A stretch of 64,000 nt of DNA from Actinoplanes couchii (GTDB taxonomy: Bacteria > Actinomycetota > Actinomycetes > Mycobacteriales > Micromonosporaceae), in assembly GCF_016862075.1 (NCBI RefSeq), contig NZ_BOMG01000084.1, positions 53,834 to 117,833 of the forward strand, written 5' to 3'. Both the position numbers and the translations under genes were made by a program. The notes beneath the pieces were generated by a model, which made no database searches, had not been told where the DNA came from, and saw only the letters and a list, made by a program, of their open reading frames with translations. This document shows, one piece after another, positions 1 to 7,184 of this stretch. The first letter of the stretch is position 1, and each line of letters begins with the position of its first letter.

Positions 1-1
1 G

Positions 2-1288
2 ATCGCGTCCGGCCTCGACGTCTCGATCAACCAGGTGTACATCAGCCGCGACCCCAGCTCGCACCGGCGGCACGTGCTGTTCGTCGCCGACCGTGACCCC
101 CTGGCCATCCCGGCGGGGCGTACGCCGCTGCTGGACTGCAAGCCGCGTGACATCTGGCAGCCTGCCCCGTTCGGCAAGGACGAGCGGGACCGCAACGTCG
201 GCCTGCTGATGATGTGGATCAGCGTCCTGGTCGGCGCTCAGCCACGTAAGGGCAAGACGTTCGCCACGCGGCTGCTGGCGCTTTACGCCGCGCTCGATCC
301 GTACACGGTGCTGCTGCTGGCCGACGGCAAGATGTCGGCGGACTGGGACAAGTTCCGGCTGATCGCGCACCGGTTCGTCTGCGGCGTAGTGCCGAACTCC
401 CGCGACAACGACCCGATCGAGCATCTGCTGGAGATGCTGCGGGAGGTCAAGAAGCACATCGAGGACGTGAACGACTTCCTCGCTTCACTTCCGACCTCGG
501 AGTGCCCGGAGGGCAAGCTCACCCGTGACCTGTCGCGTAAGTACCCGCTGCTGCGGGTGTGGGTGCTGGTCATGGAGGAGTTCCAGACCTACTTCGAGAC
601 CGATGACCAGGATCTCAACAAGGAGATTGCGGCGCTGCTGTCGTTCATCATGGCCGTCGGTCCGTCGGCGGGGGTGATCATCCTGTCGTCGTCGCAGAAG
701 CCGTCCGGCGTCGGCGCTGGCGACGTGGGCCGGTTGTTCAACCGCTACCGCGACAACCACGGCGTACGGTTCGCGCTGCGCTGCGGTAACCGCATCGTCA
801 GTGAGGCCGTGCTCGGTGGTGACGCCTACGCTGAAGGCTTCGACGCGTCCGCGCTGCCCAACGGCAAGCAGTACGCGGGGGTGGGCATCCTCTACGGCCA
901 CAGCGACGACACCGCCACCGTGCGGACCTACCTCGCTGATCACACCGACGCCGAGCGGATTCTGACCGCCGCCCGCAAGCACCGCGAAGCGGCCGGCACT
1001 CTCACCGGCGACGCTGCCGGAGAGAAGGTCGCTCGGGAACTGCGTGACAGCCTCGCCGATGTCCGGTCGGTGTTCCTGCCCGGTGAGCCGGGCCTGCACT
1101 GGGGCACTGTCGCCGAGCGCCTGGCCGACCGGTTGCCGGAGCACTACGCCGACGCCACCGCCGACGCCGTCTCGGCACTGCTCCGCGAGCATGTACCGAG
1201 CGTGAGCGTCAAGGTCAAAGGAACCGTGTCGCGTGGCTGCCGGTTGGCCGACATCGACACCGCGATCGGCCGTCGCAAGAGCGCTTGA
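2..1288 (+). CDS. FtsK/SpoIIIE-like conjugal DNA translocase (TraB/TraSA type), 5' end outside window
   Basis: The reading frame is open from base 2, so this is the C-terminal 428 residues of a longer protein. A P-loop reading GAQPRKGKT is encoded at about 233-259 and a Walker B strand ending LVMEE at about 560-585, as in FtsK-family motors. The last 70 residues look like the small winged-helix (gamma-type) domain with which TraB proteins read short DNA repeats. In AICEs and Streptomyces plasmids such a protein forms a hexamer at hyphal membranes and moves double-stranded DNA between cells. The stop overlaps a potential TTG, and an array of GGTAGCGG repeats starts three bases after the stop, which fits a transfer-recognition locus. 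The family is sure; the exact subfamily is inferred. Confidence 0.85.
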   Translation: MASGLDVSINQVYISRDPSSHRRHVLFVADRDPLAIPAGRTPLLDCKPRDIWQPAPFGKDERDRNVGLLMMWISVLVGAQPRKGKTFATRLLALYAALDPYTVLLLADGKMSADWDKFRLIAHRFVCGVVPNSRDNDPIEHLLEMLREVKKHIEDVNDFLASLPTSECPEGKLTRDLSRKYPLLRVWVLVMEEFQTYFETDDQDLNKEIAALLSFIMAVGPSAGVIILSSSQKPSGVGAGDVGRLFNRYRDNHGVRFALRCGNRIVSEAVLGGDAYAEGFDASALPNGKQYAGVGILYGHSDDTATVRTYLADHTDAERILTAARKHREAAGTLTGDAAGEKVARELRDSLADVRSVFLPGEPGLHWGTVAERLADRLPEHYADATADAVSALLREHVPSVSVKVKGTVSRGCRLADIDTAIGRRKSA

Positions 1289-1290
1289 TC

Positions 1291-1452
1291 GGTAGCGGAT
1301 CTCCCGCTACCGGTAGCGCGACCGCTACCCCTACCCGCTACCGGCCTGGTCAGCACAGACATAGGCCGGTAGCGGGTAGCGCGAGCGCCCCTCTCACCAG
1401 CGAGAACCGCTCTGGAGGCATCTCCGTGTCCTTCCACGCCGCTACCGCTACC
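1291..1452. repeat. Array of nine GGTAGCG/CGCTACC repeats downstream of the translocase gene (possible clt)
   Basis: Copies of GGTAGCG start at 1291, 1312, 1368 and 1375. Copies of the complement CGCTACC, each preceded by C, span 1304-1311, 1322-1329, 1335-1342, 1439-1446 and 1445-1452. Nine copies in 162 bp in mixed orientation cannot be explained by coding needs, because most lie in the gap between genes; the last two are inside the next gene, where they encode ATATP. In TraB systems, 8-bp recognition repeats in the clt locus beside traB are the only DNA needed in cis for transfer. A transfer locus is therefore the preferred reading; a plain operator cluster is the alternative. Confidence 0.6.
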
Positions 1453-1710
1453 CCCGCCGATGGCCCGTCCGGCATCCTGTTCGGACTGTTTTTCATCACT
1501 GCTGTGCTGGTAACGCTCGGTTATGGTCTGGGCTGCTGGCTCTGGCCGTTCGGGGCCTGCCGCCGATGCCACGGCACCGGCAAACGCCGCTCCCCGTTCG
1601 GTAAGGCATTCGCCCTGTGCCGACGCTGCCACGGCGACGGCCGCCGCCTGAGGATCGGCCGCCGGATCATCAACAGCCTGCGCGAGGTACACGACAAGGG
1701 CACCCGATGA
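1426..1710 (+). CDS. Small membrane protein with two DnaJ-type CxxCxGxG motifs
   Basis: A GTG start at 1426 is chosen because GGAGG (1414-1418) sits eight bases upstream; a TTG at 1285 would overlap the translocase stop but would translate the repeat array. The 94-residue protein has one membrane segment (about residues 17-40, ending GYGLGCWLW) followed by a basic tail with two zinc-ribbon-like motifs, CRRCHGTG and CRRCHGDG, spaced as in half of a DnaJ zinc domain. The tail would face the cytoplasm. It lies between the transfer and replication genes of the element and its stop overlaps the next start (ATGA). The function is unknown; a role in transfer at the membrane is only inferred from position. 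Confidence 0.6.
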   Translation: MSFHAATATPADGPSGILFGLFFITAVLVTLGYGLGCWLWPFGACRRCHGTGKRRSPFGKAFALCRRCHGDGRRLRIGRRIINSLREVHDKGTR

Positions 1711-2048
1711 CCGCGCGCACGATGGCCCGCCTTCAGCGACGCGCCATCGATCACACCGACTGGTGCGCCCGTGATCACCGGTGCGGCATCGACACACACC
1801 GGTCGCCGGACGTCATCGCCGACGCCACCGGCGGACGAGGCGTCATCACCCGTGTCCGGGCCGTTGACCGCGACTACGCCGAGATCACCATCCGCGTACG
1901 CCTCGACCACCGCGACCCGATCGCCGTCCGACAGGTCGGCCTCACCCTGCACCTGATCCGCCGCCTCATCCAGGGCGTCAACGCCATGCGTCCGAACAGC
2001 CTGACCAGCGGCACCCCGCGACCGGCGATCGGCCGCAAGGCCGCCTGA
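1707..2048 (+). CDS. Conserved-type AICE protein of unknown function
   Basis: The ATG at 1707 overlaps the upstream stop as ATGA, and its own stop overlaps the next ATG at 2048, so it is translationally coupled on both sides. The 113-residue protein is basic. It has a Cys/His-rich stretch near the N terminus (WCARDHRCG with nearby His residues) that could bind a metal, followed by a beta-rich middle (AEITIRVRL) and a helical C-terminal part. I do not recognise a named domain. Its place between the small membrane protein and the primase suggests a helper in element maintenance, which is inference only. Confidence 0.6.
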   Translation: MTARTMARLQRRAIDHTDWCARDHRCGIDTHRSPDVIADATGGRGVITRVRAVDRDYAEITIRVRLDHRDPIAVRQVGLTLHLIRRLIQGVNAMRPNSLTSGTPRPAIGRKAA

Positions 2049-3100
2049 TGATCCGGCCTGCCGTGTGCGGCCACTGGATCGGCGGCGACAGCCGGTACTG
2101 CCTCGCCACCGACCACGTCCGCCGCTACCTGCCCGGACCGCGCTGTCCCGAGCACACCCCGGCCGCCCTGCTCGGCCACCCGGAAGCGCCGTCCGACGTC
2201 AACCTGTGGGAGTCGTCCATGTCCGACCACGCCCCGACGCTGCCCGCCGCCCTGGCGCTGGCCGCTGAGGGCTACCCCGTTTTCCTGCTCGGCCGCCGCA
2301 AACGGCCGGTTGCCAACTGCCCTGCCTGCCCGAAAGCCGAAGCCGACAACGCCCACGACCCGGAAGCCTGCGACCACCTGACCTGCCACGGCTTCTACGC
2401 CGCCACCCGCGACCCGAAGCAGATCGCTGCCATGCACCATCGGGTGCCGGGTGGCCTGCTGGCGATCCGGACCGGTCGCGTCTGTGACCTGGCGGTGGTC
2501 GACATCGACCCGCGCAACGGCGGCACCATCGACCACCAGGTCATGCCGCCCACCCGCGCCGTGCGGACCGGCTCCGGCGGTTGGCACCTGTACTACCGGC
2601 ATCCCGGTGGCGCCCTGGCCGCGAAGCTGGCCGGACACCCCGGCGTCGATCTCAAAGCCGACGGCGGCTACATCGTGGCTCCGCCGTCGACCCACCCCGA
2701 CACCCGGCAGCCTTACCGCCGCATCGGGGACCGGGACCTGGCCGAGATGCCCCCGCCGCTGGTCGCGTTGTGCCGGCCGATTCCCGCGCCGACCGCGTTA
2801 CCCGTTGGCACGGTGACGCCACTGCGCCGGGGGGAGGGCATCTCGGACCCCGCCGCGCTGCTCGACGCGAACCTACGGGCGGTCGCCACCGCTCCTGAGG
2901 GCCACCGCCGCAACGTCCTCTACGGCGCGGCACGCGGCATCGCTCGCATGGTCGCCGCCGGAGCGCTCACCCCCACCGACGCCTACACCGCGCTCTATCA
3001 GGCCGGACGTGCCGCCGGACAGACCGACCGGGACACCCGCACGGCCATCACGGGCGGCTTCCGCGCCGAAGCCGTCCCCACGGAAGGGATCGCCGCATGA
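2048..3100 (+). CDS. Bifunctional DNA primase/polymerase (prim-pol) replication protein with N-terminal Cys-rich extension
   Basis: Residues about 60-260 form a prim-pol domain. The catalytic acids are in VVDIDPRNGG (Asp152, Asp154), the conserved His is in GWHLYY (His180), and the DLKADGGYIVAPPS strand follows. This family makes primers and DNA and is used by many integrative elements and phages as the replication initiator. The first 57 residues (CGHWIGG, YC and C residues) look like a separate small zinc-binding protein fused in frame. An internal ATG at 2219 with GGGAG upstream could give a prim-pol without that extension. The start at 2048 overlaps the previous stop, and the end overlaps the ATPase start by ATGA. 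The prim-pol call is firm; the preferred start is not. Confidence 0.8.
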   Translation: MIRPAVCGHWIGGDSRYCLATDHVRRYLPGPRCPEHTPAALLGHPEAPSDVNLWESSMSDHAPTLPAALALAAEGYPVFLLGRRKRPVANCPACPKAEADNAHDPEACDHLTCHGFYAATRDPKQIAAMHHRVPGGLLAIRTGRVCDLAVVDIDPRNGGTIDHQVMPPTRAVRTGSGGWHLYYRHPGGALAAKLAGHPGVDLKADGGYIVAPPSTHPDTRQPYRRIGDRDLAEMPPPLVALCRPIPAPTALPVGTVTPLRRGEGISDPAALLDANLRAVATAPEGHRRNVLYGAARGIARMVAAGALTPTDAYTALYQAGRAAGQTDRDTRTAITGGFRAEAVPTEGIAA

Positions 3101-4317
3101 CCCAGCTCCATCGGGTGATCGAAGGAACCGCCATCCTCGATCGCCTCCACCAGGCGCTCACCCGCTACGTCGTCCTGCCGTCGCCGGAAGCGATCGACGC
3201 CGTCGTGTTGTGGGTCGCCGCCAGTCACGCCGTACCCGCTTGGGCCTACGCGCCCCGGTTGGTCATTCGCGCCCCGGAGAAACGGTGTGGCAAGTCGAGG
3301 CTGCTCGACATCGTGGAAGGGACGTGCTTCAACCCACTGATCACGGTCAACGCGTCACCGGCCGCCGTCTACCGGTCGATCGGCACCGACGACCCGCCGA
3401 CGATCCTGCTCGACGAGGCCGACACGATCTTCGGTGGCAAACAGGCGGAAGCCAACGAGGATCTACGCGGCCTGCTCAACGCTGGTCACCAGCGCAACCG
3501 GCCCACCATTCGATGGGACAACGCCCGCAACCGGATGGAGAAGATCGGCACGTTCGCCATGGCCGCGCTCGCCGGTATCGGGCAGATGCCCGACACCATC
3601 GAGGACCGAGCCGTTGTGATCCGGATGCGCCGCCGGGCCAACGGCGAAAAGGTCGCACCGTACCGGCAGCGCCGCGACGGCCCAGGACTTCAGCAGATCG
3701 CCAACGACCTCAACCAGTGGATTCGTGGTCACCTGCCCGCGTTGGAACGCGCCGAGCCGACCATGCCGCTGGAGGACCGGGCAGCCGACACGTGGGAACC
3801 GCTGATCGCCGTCGCCGACCTGGCCGGAGGTGACTGGCCCGGCCGGAGCAGGCACGCCGCCGAATCGCTCACCGCCGAACGCGACGGCCATACCGTCACC
3901 TCCGACCGGATCCGTCTGCTGACCGACTGCCGCGCCGCTTTCGGCCAGCACGACGCGATCCCGACCGCCGTCTTACTCGACCGGCTCAAGACCGACCCCG
4001 AAGCGCCGTGGGCCGACTACGGCGGTACCGGCCTGAGCGCGATGAAACTCGGCTCGCTGCTCCGCGAGTACGACATCACCTCCGGCAACGTCCGCTTCAC
4101 CACCGGACAGGCCAAGGGCTACCAGCGCGCCGACTTCACCGACGCGTGGCAGCGCTACTGCCCCGACCCCGATGGAGAGGCGTCCCAGCCGTCCCAGCCG
4201 TCCCCTCCCAGCTCAGCACCGGGACGGCTCGCCAAGGTGGTACGGCTCAAGCCGTCCCAACCCGCCCTCGACGACGGGATGCCCCCGCCCCCGGCCGACG
4301 CCACCGGGACGGCTTGA
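3097..4317 (+). CDS. DUF3631-type P-loop ATPase/helicase, replication partner of the prim-pol
   Basis: The 406-residue protein has a Walker A motif at residues 59-68 (APEKRCGKSR) and a Walker B at 102-109 (TILLDEAD). A DUF3631-like C-terminal part contains the segments PDTIEDRAVVIRMRRR and a trailing winged-helix region. DUF3631 proteins are normally fused to or encoded beside prim-pol domains and act as helicase-like motors in element replication. The start overlaps the primase stop (ATGA). The last 45 residues are Ser/Pro/Gln-rich only because an array of AGCCGTCCC repeats runs through the coding sequence there, so this tail is probably shaped by the DNA site rather than by protein function. 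Confidence 0.8.
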   Translation: MTQLHRVIEGTAILDRLHQALTRYVVLPSPEAIDAVVLWVAASHAVPAWAYAPRLVIRAPEKRCGKSRLLDIVEGTCFNPLITVNASPAAVYRSIGTDDPPTILLDEADTIFGGKQAEANEDLRGLLNAGHQRNRPTIRWDNARNRMEKIGTFAMAALAGIGQMPDTIEDRAVVIRMRRRANGEKVAPYRQRRDGPGLQQIANDLNQWIRGHLPALERAEPTMPLEDRAADTWEPLIAVADLAGGDWPGRSRHAAESLTAERDGHTVTSDRIRLLTDCRAAFGQHDAIPTAVLLDRLKTDPEAPWADYGGTGLSAMKLGSLLREYDITSGNVRFTTGQAKGYQRADFTDAWQRYCPDPDGEASQPSQPSPPSSAPGRLAKVVRLKPSQPALDDGMPPPPADATGTA

Positions 4318-4383
4318 GCCGTCCCGCTCCCCCAGCCGTCCCAGCCCTGACCTGCACCGGGACGGGTGGGACGGCTGGGACGA
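4187..4383. repeat. Iteron-like array of AGCCGTCCC, across the ATPase 3' end and the xis leader
   Basis: Exact copies of AGCCGTCCC are at 4187, 4196, 4250, 4317 and 4334. Exact inverted copies GGGACGGCT are at 4221, 4306 and 4368. Degenerate copies occur near 4182, 4242, 4343, 4359 and 4377. The pair at 4306-4325 forms a palindrome spanning the ATPase stop codon. The array fills the intergenic gap before the excisionase gene. Clustered 9-mers next to replication genes are typical of replication origins or of Xis/repressor binding regions; which of these applies cannot be told from sequence. Confidence 0.65.
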
Positions 4384-4435
4384 CTCACCCCGACGGACCA
4401 CCTCTCGGACCCCTCTCCTTGGAGGTATCGCCCCT

Positions 4436-4780
4436 GTGAATGCCCGCGTCTACGACTTCACCCCGCGTACCAGCCCGACCGCACCCACCGATGCGGAGAC
4501 GCCCGCCCCGGTCGGCCGCGTGGTGTACACCGTCAAGGAGGTCGCCGGGATGCTCTCGCTCAACCTGGGCGGCACCTACGCCCTGATCCGCTCCGGAGAG
4601 ATCCCCGCGATCAAGTTGGGCGGCCGATGGGTCGTCCCGAGGGGTCGTTTCCACACCTGGCTGGAAACCTGCCACGCCGAGCCCGAATCGGTCGCGCCCG
4701 TCGGCCTCGCCCCGATCGAGCAGGCGCACGCCGAAGTGCTCGCCGCCATCACGCGTCGCCGTAGCCGGCGCGGAGCCTGA
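4436..4780 (+). CDS. Excisionase-like helix-turn-helix protein (Xis type)
   Basis: The GTG start at 4436 is preceded by GGAGG at 4421-4425. The 114-residue protein has a MerR/HTH_17-like DNA-binding domain at about residues 28-75 (TVKEVAGMLSLN, then IRSGEIPAIKLGGRW and FHTWLE), the pattern of Xis proteins that bend DNA at attachment sites to favour excision. Acidic and Ala-rich segments flank the domain. It lies directly before the integrase and directly after the AGCCGTCCC array, so it may bind that array. The HTH family is certain; the excisionase role is inferred from the neighbouring integrase. Confidence 0.8.
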   Translation: MNARVYDFTPRTSPTAPTDAETPAPVGRVVYTVKEVAGMLSLNLGGTYALIRSGEIPAIKLGGRWVVPRGRFHTWLETCHAEPESVAPVGLAPIEQAHAEVLAAITRRRSRRGA

Positions 4781-4798
4781 CCCCAGCGTGACCCCGGC

Positions 4799-4828
4799 GG
4801 GTGCGGCCATCCCGACATGGCCGCACCC
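4799..4828. promoter_or_regulatory. Perfect 12-bp inverted repeat between xis and int
   Basis: GGGTGCGGCCAT at 4799-4810 pairs perfectly with ATGGCCGCACCC at 4817-4828 across a 6-nt loop. No T run follows. It lies in the 98-bp gap before the integrase ribosome binding site, so it could be an attenuator separating excisionase from integrase expression, or an operator. Confidence 0.5.
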
Positions 4829-4878
4829 ACCGGCATGCCATCCCGCGACGACATCCCACTCAGAGGAGATCCGCCACC

Positions 4879-6039
4879 ATGGGTCACGTAACCCCGACAC
4901 CGGCAGGCAATTGGCGTGCCAACTGGCGCGACCCTTCCGGCAAGCAGAAAGCCAGGACGTTCAAGACCAAGAAGGCAGCCAATGCCCACCTCGCCGACGT
5001 CGAAAACAGCAAGCACCGAGGTACCTACGTCGATCCGGACGCGGGCAAAGTCCGGTTCGCTGACTTCGCCGCGCGCTGGCTTCTCGGCCGCGAGGTCGAG
5101 GCCCGGACGGCGGAACGCACGATGTCGCTACTGCGGACGCACCTCATCCCCCGGTGGGGCACCTTGCAGCTCGCGCAGATCGACTACATGTCGGTTCAGC
5201 ATTGGGTGGTGGACCTGGGTACCAAGCTCGCTCCGCCGACCGTCTCCAAGTGCTACGGCCTCTTAAAGGCCATTCTGGACACAGCGGTCCGGGCGCGCAT
5301 CCTGCCGTTCAATGCGGCTGAGGGTGTGAAGGTGCGCCGGGAGGCACGCGAAGCCACCCCGCGTTCTTCGGCGATCACCCGTGACGAATTTTTCGGCAAG
5401 CTGTTGCCGGCCGTGCCCGTCCGGCACAAGGCGATCGTCTGTCTGGCTGCGGGAGCCGGTCTGCGCTGGGGAGAGTGCGCCGGACTGACGTGGGGCGCCC
5501 TTGAACTCGACGTTGCCACGGTGCGCGTGGTCCAGGTCGCCGAGGAGACGCCCCAGGGCGTGACCCTCCGGCCGTACCCGAAGACGAAGTCCGGTGTTCG
5601 CACCGTGCCGCTCCCCTCGTTCCTGAAAGCGGAACTGTGCGCCCATCTCGGTCGGTTCGGCGAGCGGCCCGCGCCGACCGATCTCGTCTTCCAGACCCGA
5701 CACGGCAGACCGATCCTCCGGGGCAACTTCCGCCGGGAGGTGTGGAATCTCGCGCTCGCTCGCTCCGGCCTGCCGACGACCCTTCGGTTTCACGATCTAC
5801 GGCACTCGTACGCGACGTGGCTCATCTCCGACGGAGTACCCGTCAACGCCGTACAGAAGGTCATGGGGCACGCCAACGCATCCACGACCCTCGACCGCTA
5901 CACCCACGCCCCGACCGACTATCAGGCGCTTGTCCGGGACGTTTTCGACCCCTCTGCTGACGATCTGCTGACTTTTCCGGCCCCGGACCGCTCGGACGAT
6001 GACGACGAGGGTGGGGCAGCCTTGCCGATACCTGCATAG
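4879..6039 (+). CDS. int: Tyrosine recombinase / phage-type integrase of the AICE
   Basis: The ATG at 4879 has AGAGGAG about ten bases upstream. The 386-residue protein begins with an Arm-binding domain (about 1-55), then a SAM-like core-binding domain (about 58-145) and a catalytic domain. The catalytic residues are all present: Arg196 (GLRWGE), a lysine at 235 or 237, His305-x-x-Arg308 (HDLRH), His331 (GHAN) and nucleophile Tyr341 (DRYTH). It should integrate and, with the HTH protein, excise the element. The C-terminal 40 residues are acidic. Such integrases usually use tRNA genes next to int, yet no tRNA is visible downstream here. Confidence 0.95.
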   Translation: MGHVTPTPAGNWRANWRDPSGKQKARTFKTKKAANAHLADVENSKHRGTYVDPDAGKVRFADFAARWLLGREVEARTAERTMSLLRTHLIPRWGTLQLAQIDYMSVQHWVVDLGTKLAPPTVSKCYGLLKAILDTAVRARILPFNAAEGVKVRREAREATPRSSAITRDEFFGKLLPAVPVRHKAIVCLAAGAGLRWGECAGLTWGALELDVATVRVVQVAEETPQGVTLRPYPKTKSGVRTVPLPSFLKAELCAHLGRFGERPAPTDLVFQTRHGRPILRGNFRREVWNLALARSGLPTTLRFHDLRHSYATWLISDGVPVNAVQKVMGHANASTTLDRYTHAPTDYQALVRDVFDPSADDLLTFPAPDRSDDDDEGGAALPIPA

Positions 6040-6050
6040 AAACGCGATCG

Positions 6051-6168
6051 GGGGTCGGTCCCGGATAGGGAACGACCCCCGTCGGGGGAGACGGGGGCCG
6101 TCCTTGGATTCGGCTCCGGGGGGGGTCGAGCCGAATCGCCCGGTGATCGCGGGGGGCGCAATCACCGG
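6051..6168. repeat. Four tandem hairpins directly after the integrase gene
   Basis: Stem 1 pairs 6051-6062 with 6068-6079 (11 of 12 bp). Stem 2 pairs 6076-6083 with 6090-6097 (CCCCCGTC/GACGGGGG). Stem 3 pairs 6107-6116 with 6128-6137 (GATTCGGCTC/GAGCCGAATC). Stem 4 pairs 6140-6147 with 6161-6168 (CCGGTGAT/ATCACCGG). All start within 130 bp of the int stop. Possible roles are a strong multi-hairpin terminator insulating the chromosome from the element, integrase arm sites, or part of attR. Confidence 0.7.
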
Positions 6169-6374
6169 AAACCGATATGACTCACCGCAGTGGTGACAGC
6201 ACTAAGTCGGTAGCAAACACAAGTTTGCCTCAGTATCGGGCTCCCCGTCGAGTACCGAAAATCGCCCGCTCGGGCACTCCCGGCCCGCCTGACCGTTTTC
6301 ACTGCGCGTCACCGGCGGGCGCGTCGGACGCGCGGGGCGGCCCTGGCGCGCGGTTGCGGCTACACTTTCGGCCC
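6169..6374. other. Non-coding junction between AICE and chromosomal HAD gene
   Basis: There is no tRNA T-arm sequence on either strand, and no gene. Short inverted repeats occur (CTCACC/GGTGA near 6180-6195; CAAAC/GTTTG near 6216-6229). The last bases hold a -10-like TACACT (6361-6366) eight bases before the HAD start, suggesting a leaderless promoter. The element-chromosome boundary should fall here or in the preceding hairpins. Confidence 0.5.
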
Positions 6375-7184
6375 GTGGGCTTGAGCGCCGCGTTTTTCGA
6401 CCTCGACAAGACCGTCATCGCCAAGTCCAGTGCGCTGGCTTTCGGACGGCCGTTCTATCGTGACGGCCTGATCAGCCGCCGTGACGTGGTGAAAACCGCC
6501 TATGCCCAGCTGATGTTCCGGCTGGGTGGCGGCACCGATGAGCAATCGATGGCACGCACCCGCGACTACATGGCCGCCCTGTGCAAGGGCTGGAGTGTGG
6601 AACAGGTGCGGCAGATCGTCGCCGAAACGCTCAACGATCTCATCAACCCCTATGTCTACGCCGAGGCCGCCGCACTGATCGCCGAGCATCAGGCCGCTGG
6701 TCGGGACGTGGTTCTGGTCTCCGCCTCGGGTGACGAGATGGTCCGCCCGATCGGTGCCCTGCTCGGCATCACCGATGTCATCGCGACGCGAATGGCCATC
6801 ACCGACGGTCGATACAGCGGCATGGTGGAGTTCTACGCGGCCGGCCCGGCGAAGGCGGTCGGGGTGCGCGAATTGGCCGGCGAGCGCGGCTACGACCTGA
6901 CCGAGTGTTACGCCTATTCGGACTCCAGCAGCGATCTGCCCCTGCTGGAGGCGGTCGGTCATCCGAGCGCGGTGAATCCGGATCGCGCGCTACGCCGGGT
7001 CGCCACCCAGCGCACCTGGCCGATTCTCGAATTCCGCCACCCGGTGCCGCTCGGAAAGCGTCTTCGCGACCGTCCGGCGGTTCCGGTCGCCGCGGCTTTG
7101 AGCGTCGGCGTGGGGGTGGCGATCGGGGTGGCCCTTTACGGCCGTCATCGCCGCATCCGGGCAGCGGCCACCACGGCCCCTTAG
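6375..7184 (+). CDS. HAD-IB family phosphatase (SerB-like) with C-terminal membrane anchor
   Basis: The GTG at 6375 is chosen because the encoded protein then starts right at the family's motif I, FDLDKT (Asp9, Asp11), and because a TACACT hexamer ends eight bases upstream with no Shine-Dalgarno. Motif II is the serine in VSASGDEM, and motif III is in YSDSSSDLPLL, so the catalytic set is complete. HAD-IB enzymes hydrolyse phosphate monoesters, with phosphoserine phosphatase as the model; the substrate here is unknown. After residue 220 there is a hydrophobic segment (VAAALSVGVGVAIGVAL) and a basic tail, as in actinobacterial homologues that are tethered to the membrane. It is 269 residues and transcribed alone. 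Confidence 0.85.
   Translation: MGLSAAFFDLDKTVIAKSSALAFGRPFYRDGLISRRDVVKTAYAQLMFRLGGGTDEQSMARTRDYMAALCKGWSVEQVRQIVAETLNDLINPYVYAEAAALIAEHQAAGRDVVLVSASGDEMVRPIGALLGITDVIATRMAITDGRYSGMVEFYAAGPAKAVGVRELAGERGYDLTECYAYSDSSSDLPLLEAVGHPSAVNPDRALRRVATQRTWPILEFRHPVPLGKRLRDRPAVPVAAALSVGVGVAIGVALYGRHRRIRAAATTAP

Larger units (their letters stand above)
1..6168 (+). mobile_element. Right-hand part of an integrated actinomycete integrative and conjugative element (AICE)
   Basis: Seven genes on one strand, most joined by 4-nt or 1-nt overlaps, have the classical AICE order: DNA translocase, small accessory proteins, replication proteins, excisionase, integrase. Replication is by a prim-pol protein plus a DUF3631 ATPase rather than a RepSA rolling-circle initiator. 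The left end lies outside the window because the translocase gene is open at base 1. The right end is not defined by a visible tRNA core; it must lie between the integrase stop (6039) and the HAD gene at 6375, and I place it provisionally after the hairpin block. The gene order is seen directly; the element class is inferred from family knowledge. Confidence 0.85.

Noticed and set aside
1291..4383. CRISPR array
   Set aside because: The repeats are 7-9 bp, in mixed orientation, with irregular spacing, and no cas genes are present.
6040..6374. tRNA gene or 3' tRNA fragment as attachment site
   Set aside because: No GTTCRA-type T-loop or CCA-side stem is present on either strand. ATTCGGC at 6108-6114 is part of a hairpin and not a T-arm.
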